Shown here: piece by piece, positions 47,791 through 59,683 of the stretch
How the letters are laid out: each line of letters opens with the position of its first letter
Position numbering within the stretch: the stretch's first letter is position 1
Assembly: GCA_032191485.1 (NCBI GenBank)
Contig: JAVDOI010000006.1
Location: 11,291,556 to 11,355,555, forward strand
Origin: Leptoclinus maculatus
Lineage: Eukaryota > Chordata > Actinopteri > Perciformes > Stichaeidae
DNA length: 64,000 nt
Direction of reading: 5' to 3'
The notes under the pieces: generated by a model
Seen by the model: only the letters and a program-made list of their open reading frames with translations
The model's database searches: none
Told to the model about the DNA's origin: nothing
Program-made: the position numbers and the translations under genes

Positions 47791-49124
47791 GCTGGCATGG
47801 TGAAAACCTGAGCAAGGGAGAAATGTGACCATCAACATTTTAACAACCAACCAACAATCACTTCATGTTCAGTTTCCCAGCAGGAAGTAAAGAGACACTA
47901 AGTTGTTGCGACCTAGAGAGAGCTGAAAGAGCTAAGTAAACTTGTTTCATTATTGACTCAGAACCTTTCGGTGTTTTCCTGCTTCGTTCTCTGGAGACAC
48001 AACGCAGTCGGTACGGTTCCATGGTCCTAACATACTGTTGATAATTATTTAATCATGAGACGCAGATGGTAAAGACATCTTTAACTCTGTGCTGTCATAC
48101 TTTGCAGAGGATTGCATGGAAAATAGTCATGCAGTTCCCAGCTGTGTCTGAAATCTGTAGTTTAAACCCCCCCCACAAAATGAGTAGACTAATTAGAGCA
48201 ATTCTCTTCTCCTCCTTTGCAAACATCAGTGAGCTATGGATGCCACATGTCAATTAAATATTTATGGTCTGGGTTTCTTTTTGTGAAGGGAAGAAAAAAC
48301 TTTTCTGATTCATGTTTTTAACATGGGAACATAAGAAAGATGGATTAATAAAATGTATTAACACAAGGCCATTATTGAGTACTATTCTTTTCTGGGCGGC
48401 ACACCCAAGAACAATTACCTTTATTAATAATGTTTGCATAAAGCGAATAATAAAAAAGGCTTCCTCACATACACACACATATACAGACAGACACACACAC
48501 ATGCTTCAGAAACTATTTTGATTTTGATTGGGCCAAAACAAATCAAGCAAGGCCTGTGTTTGACAAATCCAAATGAAAGTCAATCCCCAAGAGCTGCTGC
48601 TAAATTGCTTTGCTCAGGAGCAATTATAAAGGGATCCCTTGATTTTGTTGTTAAGTGCCTCATATTGGTTGCGGAGTGGCAGGCTCTAATGTGGACACTA
48701 ATACAAAGTGACATGTGTAACAGGACTCAGGACCCCATCACCTCCGTGGCTATTAAGACCAATTCAGATGAGACGTTTCCCACTCACGCTCACCTTGAGC
48801 CCTTGGCAGTGCCACTAGATGTAAGCAGTCAATGCCAGTGGAAGAGCACTGCCTTACATTTCTATAATGATTGTTCTACAATGATTAACACAGTAAACAC
48901 ATACAAAAAACATACTATTCTAGAAAAGTAATCTTTCAAAATTCACATATTCTGGTGAACCATCCTGGTTTCAGACCTTCTTAAACCCCTTCCCTCTAAA
49001 TTCCGCGAGATTACGGGAGTCCTCACTGGTCGTCTGGCAGCCTCACAGCGAGGCACACAACCCGCAGATACAACTTTTTGTCAACCAAATGAGATATAAC
49101 GTGTTAATTAGTGAGCTTTAGAGG

Positions 49125-49295
49125 AGCTGGGAAGTCGATTTTGTTACATTTGGAAAGAGCAAGACAAGCTGTTTTCAGGCCTTATGCTAATCGTCTCCTG
49201 TCTGTAGCTTAGTTAGCAACATGAGAGAAACATTGATTTTCTCATCTCTCTGCAAGAAAGCAAATAAGTGTATTCCCCAAAATGTCTAAAAAACA
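49125..49295 (+). repeat. Dispersed repeat family R2, copy 2
   Basis: Shares ccttatgctaa, ctgtctgtagctt, gattttctcatctc, gcaagaaagcaaataag and ccaaaatgtc in the same order as at 35525-35650. Confidence 0.55.
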
Positions 49296-49701
49296 ATTTC
49301 TTCCTTAGACAGGTGAAAGCTACATGGTAAACAATATAAGTAGCCTACTTCATGAACACTCCGTTGCAATCCAATATAACAGCCCTGCAATAAATTCAAC
49401 CACAGTGAAGCTCATAATGTTCAATTTGTGTTGAGCTGTTGAGCTGACTCAACTCAGAGGGGATTTTCTGAGGCTGTAGTTTGTGCTATTGTTGTGCTGC
49501 ATTTTGTACCGTGTTTCTGTGTCCACCAACTAGCACATGCTTTATTTGTTTATCATTCTACAGTTGATGAGGGGAGACACAGACAGAGATTTTGACCATG
49601 ACAAACATGGTATTAGGTTAGGGAAAAGGAAATTGAAATAAAATTGGAACTGTCACTTTGTTCTTGAGAGTGACAGTGTTTGTCATGTACACACACGTTT
49701 T

Positions 49702-49729
49702 TGTGTGTGTGTGTGTGTGTGCGTGTGTG
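49702..49729. repeat. (GT)n microsatellite
   Basis: About 13 GT units with one GC interruption. Confidence 0.9.
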
Positions 49730-52439
49730 AACGTGACACATCTGCAGTTTGTCAGCAGTGTTTGCTCTAGCCTGGCAGAAGGTACCAGGAATGTGACAAA
49801 GGTGACAAATGCGCTACATGTTCGGAGGCAGGCATCTGCTCTAGTTACAGCTGTAGACAGCATCAAGCTGTTCATATTAATGCCAGTTAAGATCAGATTT
49901 AATCTAATCTAATCACCAAAATCTAATTAAAAACTGAAAAACATTTGTCTTACAAACAAAATCCTCTGTCCTCTTATGCTTTGATAGACAGTATTTAACA
50001 TATCCCACATGAACTGTGGGTGCACTCAGACAAATGCTTCTGGTAAAGATGGCGGCATCACCAGTTCACTTTCAGTGGGCGTGTCTGTGTGTGTCTTTGA
50101 CTACTTGTTATTTTCGTCAAACATTCATCTCATCACTCCTCAACACTTCTCATTTAATATTCTACCCATCAATGACCGAAAAAACAAGCACCAACGAGAA
50201 AACTGACATACCTTACGTCTTCTCAGTAGAGTGTAAAGCAGCAAAAGGATAAGGAGACATGCGAAAGGTAAAACGGGGGGGGGTCATATACGTTTCTGTG
50301 TGTTTTCCCAGATGGCCATGTGGAGCGAGCTGTGTGATCAGAGATCTAATAAACCGGTGGATATGCTGCATCGCCTTTCCTGGGAGGGAGTTGTTGCCAT
50401 AGCAACCACACCACAAGCACTGCAGGTTAACGGTGGGAAATTAGGTTTTGCCGGTTGCAACTAACACACAGGGTGATTGCTGAATCAACTTTGAGCTCTC
50501 TGTGGTGGCAGAACGATACAAGAGGCTCCCACAGTGCAGTTTTTTCCGATACCAAAAGAATTCTTTGAACGAGTTTCAGTTGGCCTCCAGCAAAATGAAT
50601 TACATTTCACTAATGTGTTTGTATTTAGAAAGGCTTTACTCCATATTTGCTCCATTGCAGTCAGTCAGCACTAAATCCTTAATTTGAAAGTAGTAAAACA
50701 TTTAGAATCAGATTACCATAATCTCTCAAATGCCCATAATAATCTCAAAAAGGAATTGTTCTAACAGGTGGTTTTAAGTATTTGTTTAAACTCTGTGTGT
50801 AGCGTGTGATGAAGACATTTCAGATCATAGAGTGCAGAAGGTTACAATAACATGATTTCCATTTGTAGTTAAATATTGGCCCTACAAGACTAGGTGGTGC
50901 ATTACAGAGCATTTAGTACAGTTAATGTTATAAACAATCAAAAATGGAAATAAATCAGTTACTGTTGCCTACTAAACCCTCTTTTACTCAAAGCTGTCAT
51001 CAGTCTGTTTTGCTGAACCTTTTAATGTTTGGCTGTTTGTGTTCAGAAGTAACCTTTAAGCTAAATGCATACGGCTGTTTACTCTTCGTGCATTTCATTA
51101 ATGAGGCGACTGCATAAATGTGTTCAAGCTTCATAGTTTTCTGGATTCATTTCTGCCCGATAAACAACACAAACACATGAGGACTTTTTGTGGAACATCA
51201 TAGATGAACCTGCACAGGCCGTCTGAGTAGAATTTATAGAAGAGACAAAAAAACTGAAATTATGAAAAAATGTTGTTGATCTTCAGTAAAAAATGTAACT
51301 TTTCTGCTTCCCACAGGCCGTCACTCTGAACACTTACTTATTAGTCATACTGTCAATAACCCACTAACACCAAAATATCAACTGCTGCCTTTATAGATTA
51401 TAATTTTAGTTTTAAAAGCACACTGTGTTGATTAATACGTACATTTAATCTGTCACTGTCAATCTCACACACTGTATATACAGTACATATAAATCTTATA
51501 TTATAATCATGTATATTCATTCCTTCAGAATGTATTTGTTAATTTGTTTTATTTACAATTGCTTATCTGTTCAGCTTAGTTGTTCTTGACCCCAGCTGTT
51601 ATTTCCATTTTTGTGTTAGTATGAGAGATGCAGAAAATGAGTCAAATTCCTTGTTTGTGCATGATAGGCCAATAACACTGATTCTGATTAATTCCTGCAT
51701 GAACAGCCAAAACATGCACGTAGCATCTGCCTGCAACACTTTCTTGTCTCAACACAGAGTTGATCACATCTCTTCTTGTAGCTATGGATGATGAACCTGT
51801 CAGGCAGCTCCCAAAGCAGCAGCTCAAACAGCAAGTGATGAAACGTTGTCATTTTCACTGCTCCCCCTAGAGAGGGAGGGAGGGGGAGGGGGGAAGCGAA
51901 AGAATCCAAACAAGTGACACTTCTGAGAGAAAAGACTTCTCCCTTCCAACACGACTCCTGTGTGCAAGTGTTTGTATACGTGTGTGACATAGAGAATGAG
52001 AGAGACTCACATGATCCACTTTAACGTCCATTTCATTACCATAATTATATAAATGATTAATTAGCAAGTCATTACAATGTATATCAACTGTGTCCATGGC
52101 ACCAAAAAAAGTATTGTGATGTCCTCCCCTCACAAGCCTTTTCCTAACTGATGAATACATTTCACTTATGTTGACGTGAGGAGCGACGACAGAAACACAT
52201 TTTAAAGAGGTCAGCAACAGAAACGAACAATGAGCTCTCAGCGGTGCAGTGGGCTGCGTATTGGTTCATCCAGCACATTCACTACAAAACTCGCAGCTCG
52301 TGGCCAGTAGGGTGGGACTTTTTTTTTTTGTTCCCATGGTTTGTGATGATGACAGAACAGATGGCGAGGTTGCCTGTTTGGGCACCACTGTTGGTGTCAG
52401 ACGCGTTTCAGTTGAGCTGACCTGCACCAGGCAGCTGCT

Positions 52440-52686
52440 CGTCACTGGAAGCTGTGCGCCGCATGCAGCTTTTCCACTTCTGAAGTACCACCGCGTCTCC
52501 AGCACTGGAGATCAGAGCAGATATTCCAACCGACGGGGGTGTTTTCCACAGATAAGATTTCGTCCTCGTTAATAAGGCTGATTGTTTTAATTCTAATCTT
52601 CAACCCCTCGCGCGTCATCTTGGAGCTGCGGATACTGCATGGGTCAGATACAGTAGCCTGCAGCAGGAGGATACGGCGCTTCAGAG
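52440..52686 (+). other. lrrn1: Probable non-coding first exon of lrrn1
   Basis: A relatively CpG-rich stretch in an AT-rich region ends with cgcttcagag followed by gtgagagc, a strong splice donor at 52687. The next consensus acceptor just upstream of the LRRN1 start (ttctgtccatttgttttag, ending at 59465) would give a 219-base 5' UTR part before the ATG. LRRN family genes commonly have a non-coding first exon and an intronless CDS. The upstream boundary is arbitrary. Confidence 0.45.
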
Positions 52687-55600
52687 GTGAGAGCAATGTG
52701 TTTATTTCATGCATCTGCTGAAATTGTTATACATATGTTTATGAAATATATCAACTGATCTGTTCTTCATTTCCTGCTCGGTATAAAGGGGGGTATATCC
52801 GTCCTATCTAGAAAAGAGTGTTAAACTCGTAAAGATGAAGTCATCTTTTTTACGTTTTAAGAAATCCACGGATCAACAAAAATGAAATGGAACAATAACG
52901 CGTTCTCTCTCCGTGGCGTGGGTCCTCCTGCAGCGCGTGTTATCACCGCAAAGAGAAAAGGTAGTGTTTTCTTCAACAAACAAAGATTTTATGAAGACAG
53001 AAAGATTGATCCGAAAAGTTTAGCATATTTATTGATGTATTCTCAGCATTTATCTGCTATGTGTGCGTCGGGTCAGTCTCATCAGTAAAATGTATAGAAG
53101 TATTAGCTCGGCAACGACACTGTGCTCTGCAGTGTATCTATACACAGTATATGATTATTATGAACCTTTCTCAAGTCAAGACAATTTATGAAAAATATGA
53201 ACTGATGATCAATGGAAACCAAAACAAAACATATCAACAAATACAATCCGTGCACTGCAATCCTGTGATAATATTTAGAGACATTCTCTGCTCATACTTG
53301 TACTTACTTACTAGCCATGAAAAGCCAAGCATTAATGTGAGCTCTGAGTCTCTAAAGGGCTCATTATTAAAACTGCAGTCTTTGCCAGCAGTCCTGACAT
53401 TTCACTGCGCTGTGACACCAGGTTCAACTAACAGTGAAGTGTAACATTTACACAAACTGCAGCATCACTCGCCAGTGCAGAGTGCTGCTGAAACAGCTGA
53501 GTAGCAGCAATGGGCTAATGTGCTCCATCAAACCTATTTGCATGCCTAAGACTCAGGGAATTGGCAGATGTCTCTGAAATGAAGACAGAGACAGGGTTCC
53601 AGGGTTTCTACTCAGAAGTTGGAGAAAGCAGGGGGAGTGTGTATTGTTAGGGTCACCTTTGTCAATGGGCTCTGTTGTTTCAGCTGCTGCACAGCGGCAC
53701 CTGTTACTAAGACCACTAACACCACTAACACCACAAAGAATCACCAATATCAGTACACTGTGGTAGACAGGTTATCACGTATGTTTGATTAGGAAAGGAA
53801 GAAAATTAGTCACTGCATGATTTGCACGATTGTTTTCTGGAAACCGCAACCACACAGCTTGTATGTAGTTTACTTTGTCTTGGGAGTAAAAGCAGACAAT
53901 TGATACAGATGTCACCCAATGAGCCAATGATGTATAGGAGGCCGTGGTACCTTCCCCCAATCTTCACAAGGCACAGTGACGTATCTCCTCAGCTGGTAAT
54001 GAGAAGTGTGAGAACCTGCCAAAACAAAGACACGTCTTGGTGTGTCTGTGCGTATTTGGGTACGAGCCATTGTGAGCCACGGGGCCTAACTCTGCAGCAT
54101 GTGTCAGTGCTGGGGTTCCCACAGCAGTGGAGACAAGGGTGTAACAGCTTGACCTTCTCCCTTTGTGAGCGTGATCTGAAGGGAAACATGGAAACAAGAC
54201 AGGCTATTGTAAGGTTTAGTCAAGATGTTATGACTGAGTCAGCTGTTATGTCAGCCATAAACTGAAAATAAACTTTCATTTTAGATAGACAGGGTGTAAG
54301 AAACTTTAACGTTTTTGGATGTGATCATGCAATAAAAAAGTTAAAGTTGAACGAAAACCTGGTAAAAACTTGTTAAAAAAAAATCACATTCCCATTTATG
54401 CTATTGTGCCCTTTATGAAAATCCATTTTAAAAGGAGAATCTTTTGGGGTTTAAAAGCCAGTTTGAACCGTGCGAGTTCACCTTCCTTGACCTCTGCATT
54501 GTTTCAAATAGTGATTCCCCTGAGATTAGAGACCTGCCCCGTCAGTGTGATTGATCTATGCTCCAATGACAACAAATTGGCTTTTCACAGACATTGCAAC
54601 TGTAAGGATAGATGAAGTGGAGGGGGACGATGAGGGCATAAGCAGGGAGAAACAATTGAGCGCCAGCGAAGAACAATTGCGTCAAGATCCATCTCGGTTC
54701 CACGGGGAAATAAAGCTACCGTATGGATTTGCAGTAAGCAGAAATGCAGAGACAATTTGCCATGCTGCGACTTTTAAACCTTAATGCAGTCTGAAGAGAC
54801 ATTGTAAAAGTGTGCAGCATACGTTTCTTTAATTCCATACGTTGTTTTGAATTTTCTCATTGTACCTTCAGCTCTGTTGCTTTTTTCAGTTCATCAGTTT
54901 CCTCCTGTGGCCTTCCAATTAAAAGGAAGCAAAGCTCTCCATCCTCTCCCTCCTTACTTTCTCTCGTCTCTCTGACTGAGTGGACAGGCATCCTACTGCT
55001 CCTCGACTCTACACCTCTGCCATCAGCAGCTGCAACGGAGCCCCGTGTGATGTGAAGTGAGACACTTGCATACTAATGGTGCAGAAACAGGATGTCTCTG
55101 AGGCAGGCCAGCACAGTGGAGACATGGAGAAAACATCAGGCAGCACCACTCAGCTTCCCAGCACCACATGATAGCTCTGGGTTGATACTGATTGTCTAGA
55201 AAATACTGCCGCTTCAGTGTAGAAATCTAGAAATACATTATTACAATGTGGTGTATGCTGATACAGACTTCTGAGCATTTTGTGCATTACATGGTTGTGC
55301 TTACTGTTGTTTTATCACATGGTTTCATACCAGTAGCATTTCTCACTGACGTGTTCCTTTAGCTGCCTGATGGCACTGATAGCTCTACTCATGTCTTCTC
55401 ATTTGGTTATGAAACAGACATGCCCGTGGCATAGCCGTTGCTATGGGGATGGCATGTCTGAGAGCCTGTTGTGCGGCTGCTGATTCAGAAACACTGCTTA
55501 CATTTTGCACCCAGTGAAAAGGGCCTTAGAAATAGAGGGGGGGTAAAAGCAAAAGCCTCCTATGAAAAATGATGCAGTGTGTGCTATCAAGTGAGGTCCC

Positions 55601-58600
55601 TCCCGGCAGCACCAGTGGCAGATGGTGAAATGTAGTATTAGCAGCATTGCATCTGAACTCTAAGAAGGTGTAAAATCATGTAGAAGGAAATGCCCTCAGA
55701 CCAACCTTAGAAACATCCTTTTAACAAGTCCTTTAAAGCAAATAGTCTTTTTTTTACTTCTTCCTCTGCACACACAAACACCAACATTTCACAGATCTAA
55801 AGAGGAACGGTCCTCGCATCTGGCTGCACTGCAGGTCTGTGTTTCTTAAGTGACTCTGATTGTCTTCATTGCTCCCTGTATTGTGCAGAGATCCTGTCTT
55901 ATAACTGGATTTATGAGGCCTTAACATGAAGGAGTCAAAAGCTCATTATGTCCCACAATTATATCTCGCTGTCTTGTTGCAAACCTCAGGGTCCAGTGAT
56001 CCTCCGGTGGAAACATCAGCTACTAGGTGTGTATTTGGAGACGACGTGTGTGTTTTAAATGTGTAATGTGTGCTTAGATTAAAGCCTCATGAGGATTGGG
56101 TGAGCAAAGAGAGTAAATCCCTCCTGCTGGACGCTTCAATTCAGACAGTTAACTGGATAATCCCAAGCTGTTGAGGGATTTTTTCTGCCTCCTTCCAGTG
56201 GTCTGCATATGCGTGCATGTCACAGCGTGTGAGGGGAAACCGAATGTGTATTTTTTGGCATTGTGGAGAAGATGGGAAATGGCTTCAGTGTCAATACATA
56301 TGTAAAAGTAATCAGTTTACCACCGTTTGTCCTTATCATGTTTTATTTGATCTAAGTAATGTAGTCCTTCTAGCACACATACACACAGACATTACATGTT
56401 TTTACATCTATCAGTTTTAAACCACTTTGTGAAAGTGGAAGTCAGAGGTGCCGTACTGTACTGTAGGAGATGACACTCACACGGTGAAAAATGAATTGTG
56501 AATGAGTTGGGACAATCAATAAATATGTGTGTTGATTCAGATATATGATAGATGCTGTGTAGGAAATGGATGGATGGAGTGTGCTTTAAAAGTGTCTTTA
56601 AACACATGGATACGTAGTAATAAGTCATCTGCATGAAAGCTATTTGCTGCACAAAGTAAATCATGTGAGATGGAGATGTCTCGGTATAGGCTATAGAGAA
56701 ACCTATCCCACGCACACTGTAGCAGAGTGGCAAAGCAAACAGGTGGGAAGTCGGTGAGGGTTCATGTATTTGGTTTGCAAAGCAAACTCAGAGGTATCCT
56801 TAAAGGAATACGTTACACAAAAAAATACAATTTGTATCAATTACTCACCTCGTGTTACCTTAAATTAATTGAATTACCTTAAAAGAGTTTCGATGAAATA
56901 ACTGTAAAACTATTTCAAAACATCCGCTTACAAACTCTCACACAACACGTGCAATATAATCCAAGTCTCATTTAAACACAACAGTTAACTTCAACCACTT
57001 CAGTGGAGCTGATCTGTGGGGCAACATTAGAACATATGTGGGTCTACTGGGCTGCTTGTAAGTATGAATTTGTATACTGCAGTGATTATGAAGAAAGCCA
57101 TCAGTAAAAAAGAGCATATGTGCTCAGCAGAGCTTCCTTGGGTCAAAAAGGTCGTCGCGTACACACAGTGAGAGAAAGGTGGGAACGGATGCAGAGCCCC
57201 GTAGTGCTGCCAGTCTGCCAGAAACCTGGTGCCAGGTGTCTGAGTTTTATGGGCTCAGCATGAAAGCAGTGATTACTCCGCCTGTCTCCTCCAATTTAAT
57301 ACCCGAGCAGTGCCACACATGGGGGAAGAGAGAGGACAGACAAATGTATCCCCAAGTTAATCTCTATATTCCAAGCCACAGTAGATCGTAGTTTAATTGA
57401 AAGACATTTGAATGGATTATTTGAGAAACGGACTGACGGATGATTAAAGGCATAGGAGCCACATGTTCAGCAGTTAGGATCTATGAATAGAGACAAAAAG
57501 AAGGTTGAGGTCCCTGCTGCCACACTTCAGTCACACTAAGAGAATCAGTTTCAGTGTGACCGGGTCATTGCAAAGACAGGCCACCTGATAGCAGACACCA
57601 TATGTGTTTTTACTTAAAAAGAAAGAAACATGGATGAGCTGTCATGCTTGAACGTTTAAAGTTTCTGCTGCATATTTACTGTATTTGAGACAAGCTGCTT
57701 TTAGCCTGCAGTGCCACTCTTCTGGCATGTTTAAATTTCTAGAAACAATCGCATTATGTGTTTTTTCTGCATAGCATAGTGTTCCATTTTGTATTTGCTG
57801 AGGTGCTTTTATACTATTGGACATGCAAATGTGGAAAATAAACTGTGAGGGCAGGGCACGAACAGACAGCACATGAAAGGAGAGGAAAAACATCTGTATC
57901 TGTTGTATGTTAATACTGGAGAAACTTGCCAGTTTTTATGTCAAACAAAATACACCCAGCTATCGCTCTCTGATGCACACACACACAAACACACACACAC
58001 ACTGGATGCTCAATGTCACTATATTTATGAGGATAAATGTGAATTTCTAAGAGTGTGAGTCAAGCTAGAAGCCGACACTGGGATGTTTAGTGAGTGAGAG
58101 AAAGCCAAGAGTCTCTCTGTCTTTCTCTCTTGCTAATGTAAAGAAGAAGCTGAATATTCATTTTGGTTGTTTATTTTAATAATTGGCACATGCTGACAAA
58201 GTCATGCCTGCACGGTCAGGAATGTTTAGTCATTACATATTTTTTTTGATCACACAAGAGTTTAATATACATGGATATATTTATGGATTTGTTCAAAGAA
58301 ACTGATGACTGATTCTTTATCCCCCATTGCTCATGATATCCTATCTTCTTGTGAAAACTGAGTTAGTACCTTTCATCCCTACAGACATTTCTGGGAGTTG
58401 GTGTCATGAAATCGACAAAAAAAGAGAGCAAAAGCGTAAAATATTACAATTCCTTTGGGGGCCCAGTCAGTCCCCTCCAATCTCTCTCTGCTTGTCTCAC
58501 TTTGACCAAACCTGGAATAGTATGGTGTGCATGAATCAGTAGCAGCTTTGGCTCTTAACAAATGCTTAATTCATTTCACATGTGTATGACTGCTTCCCGT

Positions 58601-59465
58601 GGGCCTGTATCATAAGTAGTGAGTGATTAACAGTGAAGAGCACACACTCCCTGTTTATTAAGCCTGTTGTGTAATGGGCTCACAGCCAGAGCTGCCGGCT
58701 GTGCCTACACCACACACTCATTCAAGAGGATCACTGGTACCAAGCTGGTATGGAGATAATCTACCAGGCACAAGAGCGCAAAACATGCTGGTAATCTCTG
58801 AGAAGACAGATACGCAACACATCAGGGAAGCAGAGCTAATTTCAACCCAATCATTTTAGATAATGAGAAAAATAGTCCAAAATTTTGCTCCACTTTATCC
58901 GCTAGTTCATGGTGTTCTAAGGTACATTTAAATTTTTGGTGATGGAATATCCAAATTATAGCTATCTTTACATGACGAAACAGTGCCACCAATGGTCACT
59001 CATTATACAGAGAATGGCCAAGCGAACGGCATAATGGTTTAAAAGTATTTTTTTTGCATGCATGGCCTCACTCAATTTCACTGTATGTCAAGATTCAGAA
59101 GTAACTCTTTCTCAAATGTATTCTTATTTTCAAACTGTGTCTGGCTGTGTCGGAGCTCATTAAAAGGTAGGCAATGAATGTCTACACGAGAGCAGGGCAA
59201 AAAGTACAAATTTGACAGATATATTCTGCCCTGTTGGACACGTCAACTTAGTCCCCTAAATATCTGCGGGGTGGCACTGTGGAACACTGCCACTTGCCTC
59301 ATTTGTTACCCTTCCAAGGAAACCAAATATGTCGCTCTTACTTTTTCACACTCTCTATTCAGCTGTTTTTCTGTTCATCTTTATTCAATACGTTTTTTTG
59401 CAAACTGATAATCAAATAAGTTACAGGCTTTAACATTGTACTTGCTTTCTGTCCATTTGTTTTAG
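52687..59465 (+). other. lrrn1: Probable first intron of lrrn1 (6.8 kb)
   Basis: Bounded by the donor at 52687 and acceptor at 59465. It is AT-rich with no convincing coding sequence. A dispersed-repeat-like stretch beginning ttaaaggaatacgttacaca lies at 56797-56990, and a short CA tract near 57976-58001. Confidence 0.4.
56797..56990. repeat. Possible dispersed repeat (ttaaaggaatacgttacac type)
   Basis: The opening words (ttaaaggaatacgttacaca, aaaaatacaa, caattactcacc) match a very common fish repeat that starts with a tta-aag-gaa-type edge. The rest is diverged. Confidence 0.4.
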
Positions 59466-59683
59466 GCTCAAACCTCAAGGTGAGGAAGTGAGAACAAACA
59501 AGACAATCAGCAGAGGTCAAGTTTGAACCTGATGATCTTCTGCAAATAACTTTCTCACCACTGTGGAAAGTGCCTACAGCATTCAGCAAGCAGTGAAGAA
59601 GACTAATGCTCACGAACGTTACCTCCAAGCCTTTCTCAAGAACCTCTCATCTAAGCTTTGTGTGAGCTGAAGCAGCAGACAAG

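Larger units (their letters stand above)
44470..52440. other. Gene-poor region, third part
   Basis: No convincing coding exon. Contains microsatellites (46212-46243, 49702-49729), a dispersed repeat broken by insertion (46730-47790), another dispersed repeat (49125-49295), and AT-rich unique sequence. The sequence aaagatggcggca at 50046 is a good YY1-like word. Nothing else is recognised. Confidence 0.4.

Noticed and set aside
48434..48931. 165-codon plus-strand frame
   Set aside because: No domain and no promoter or splice support; includes a CA-rich simple stretch.
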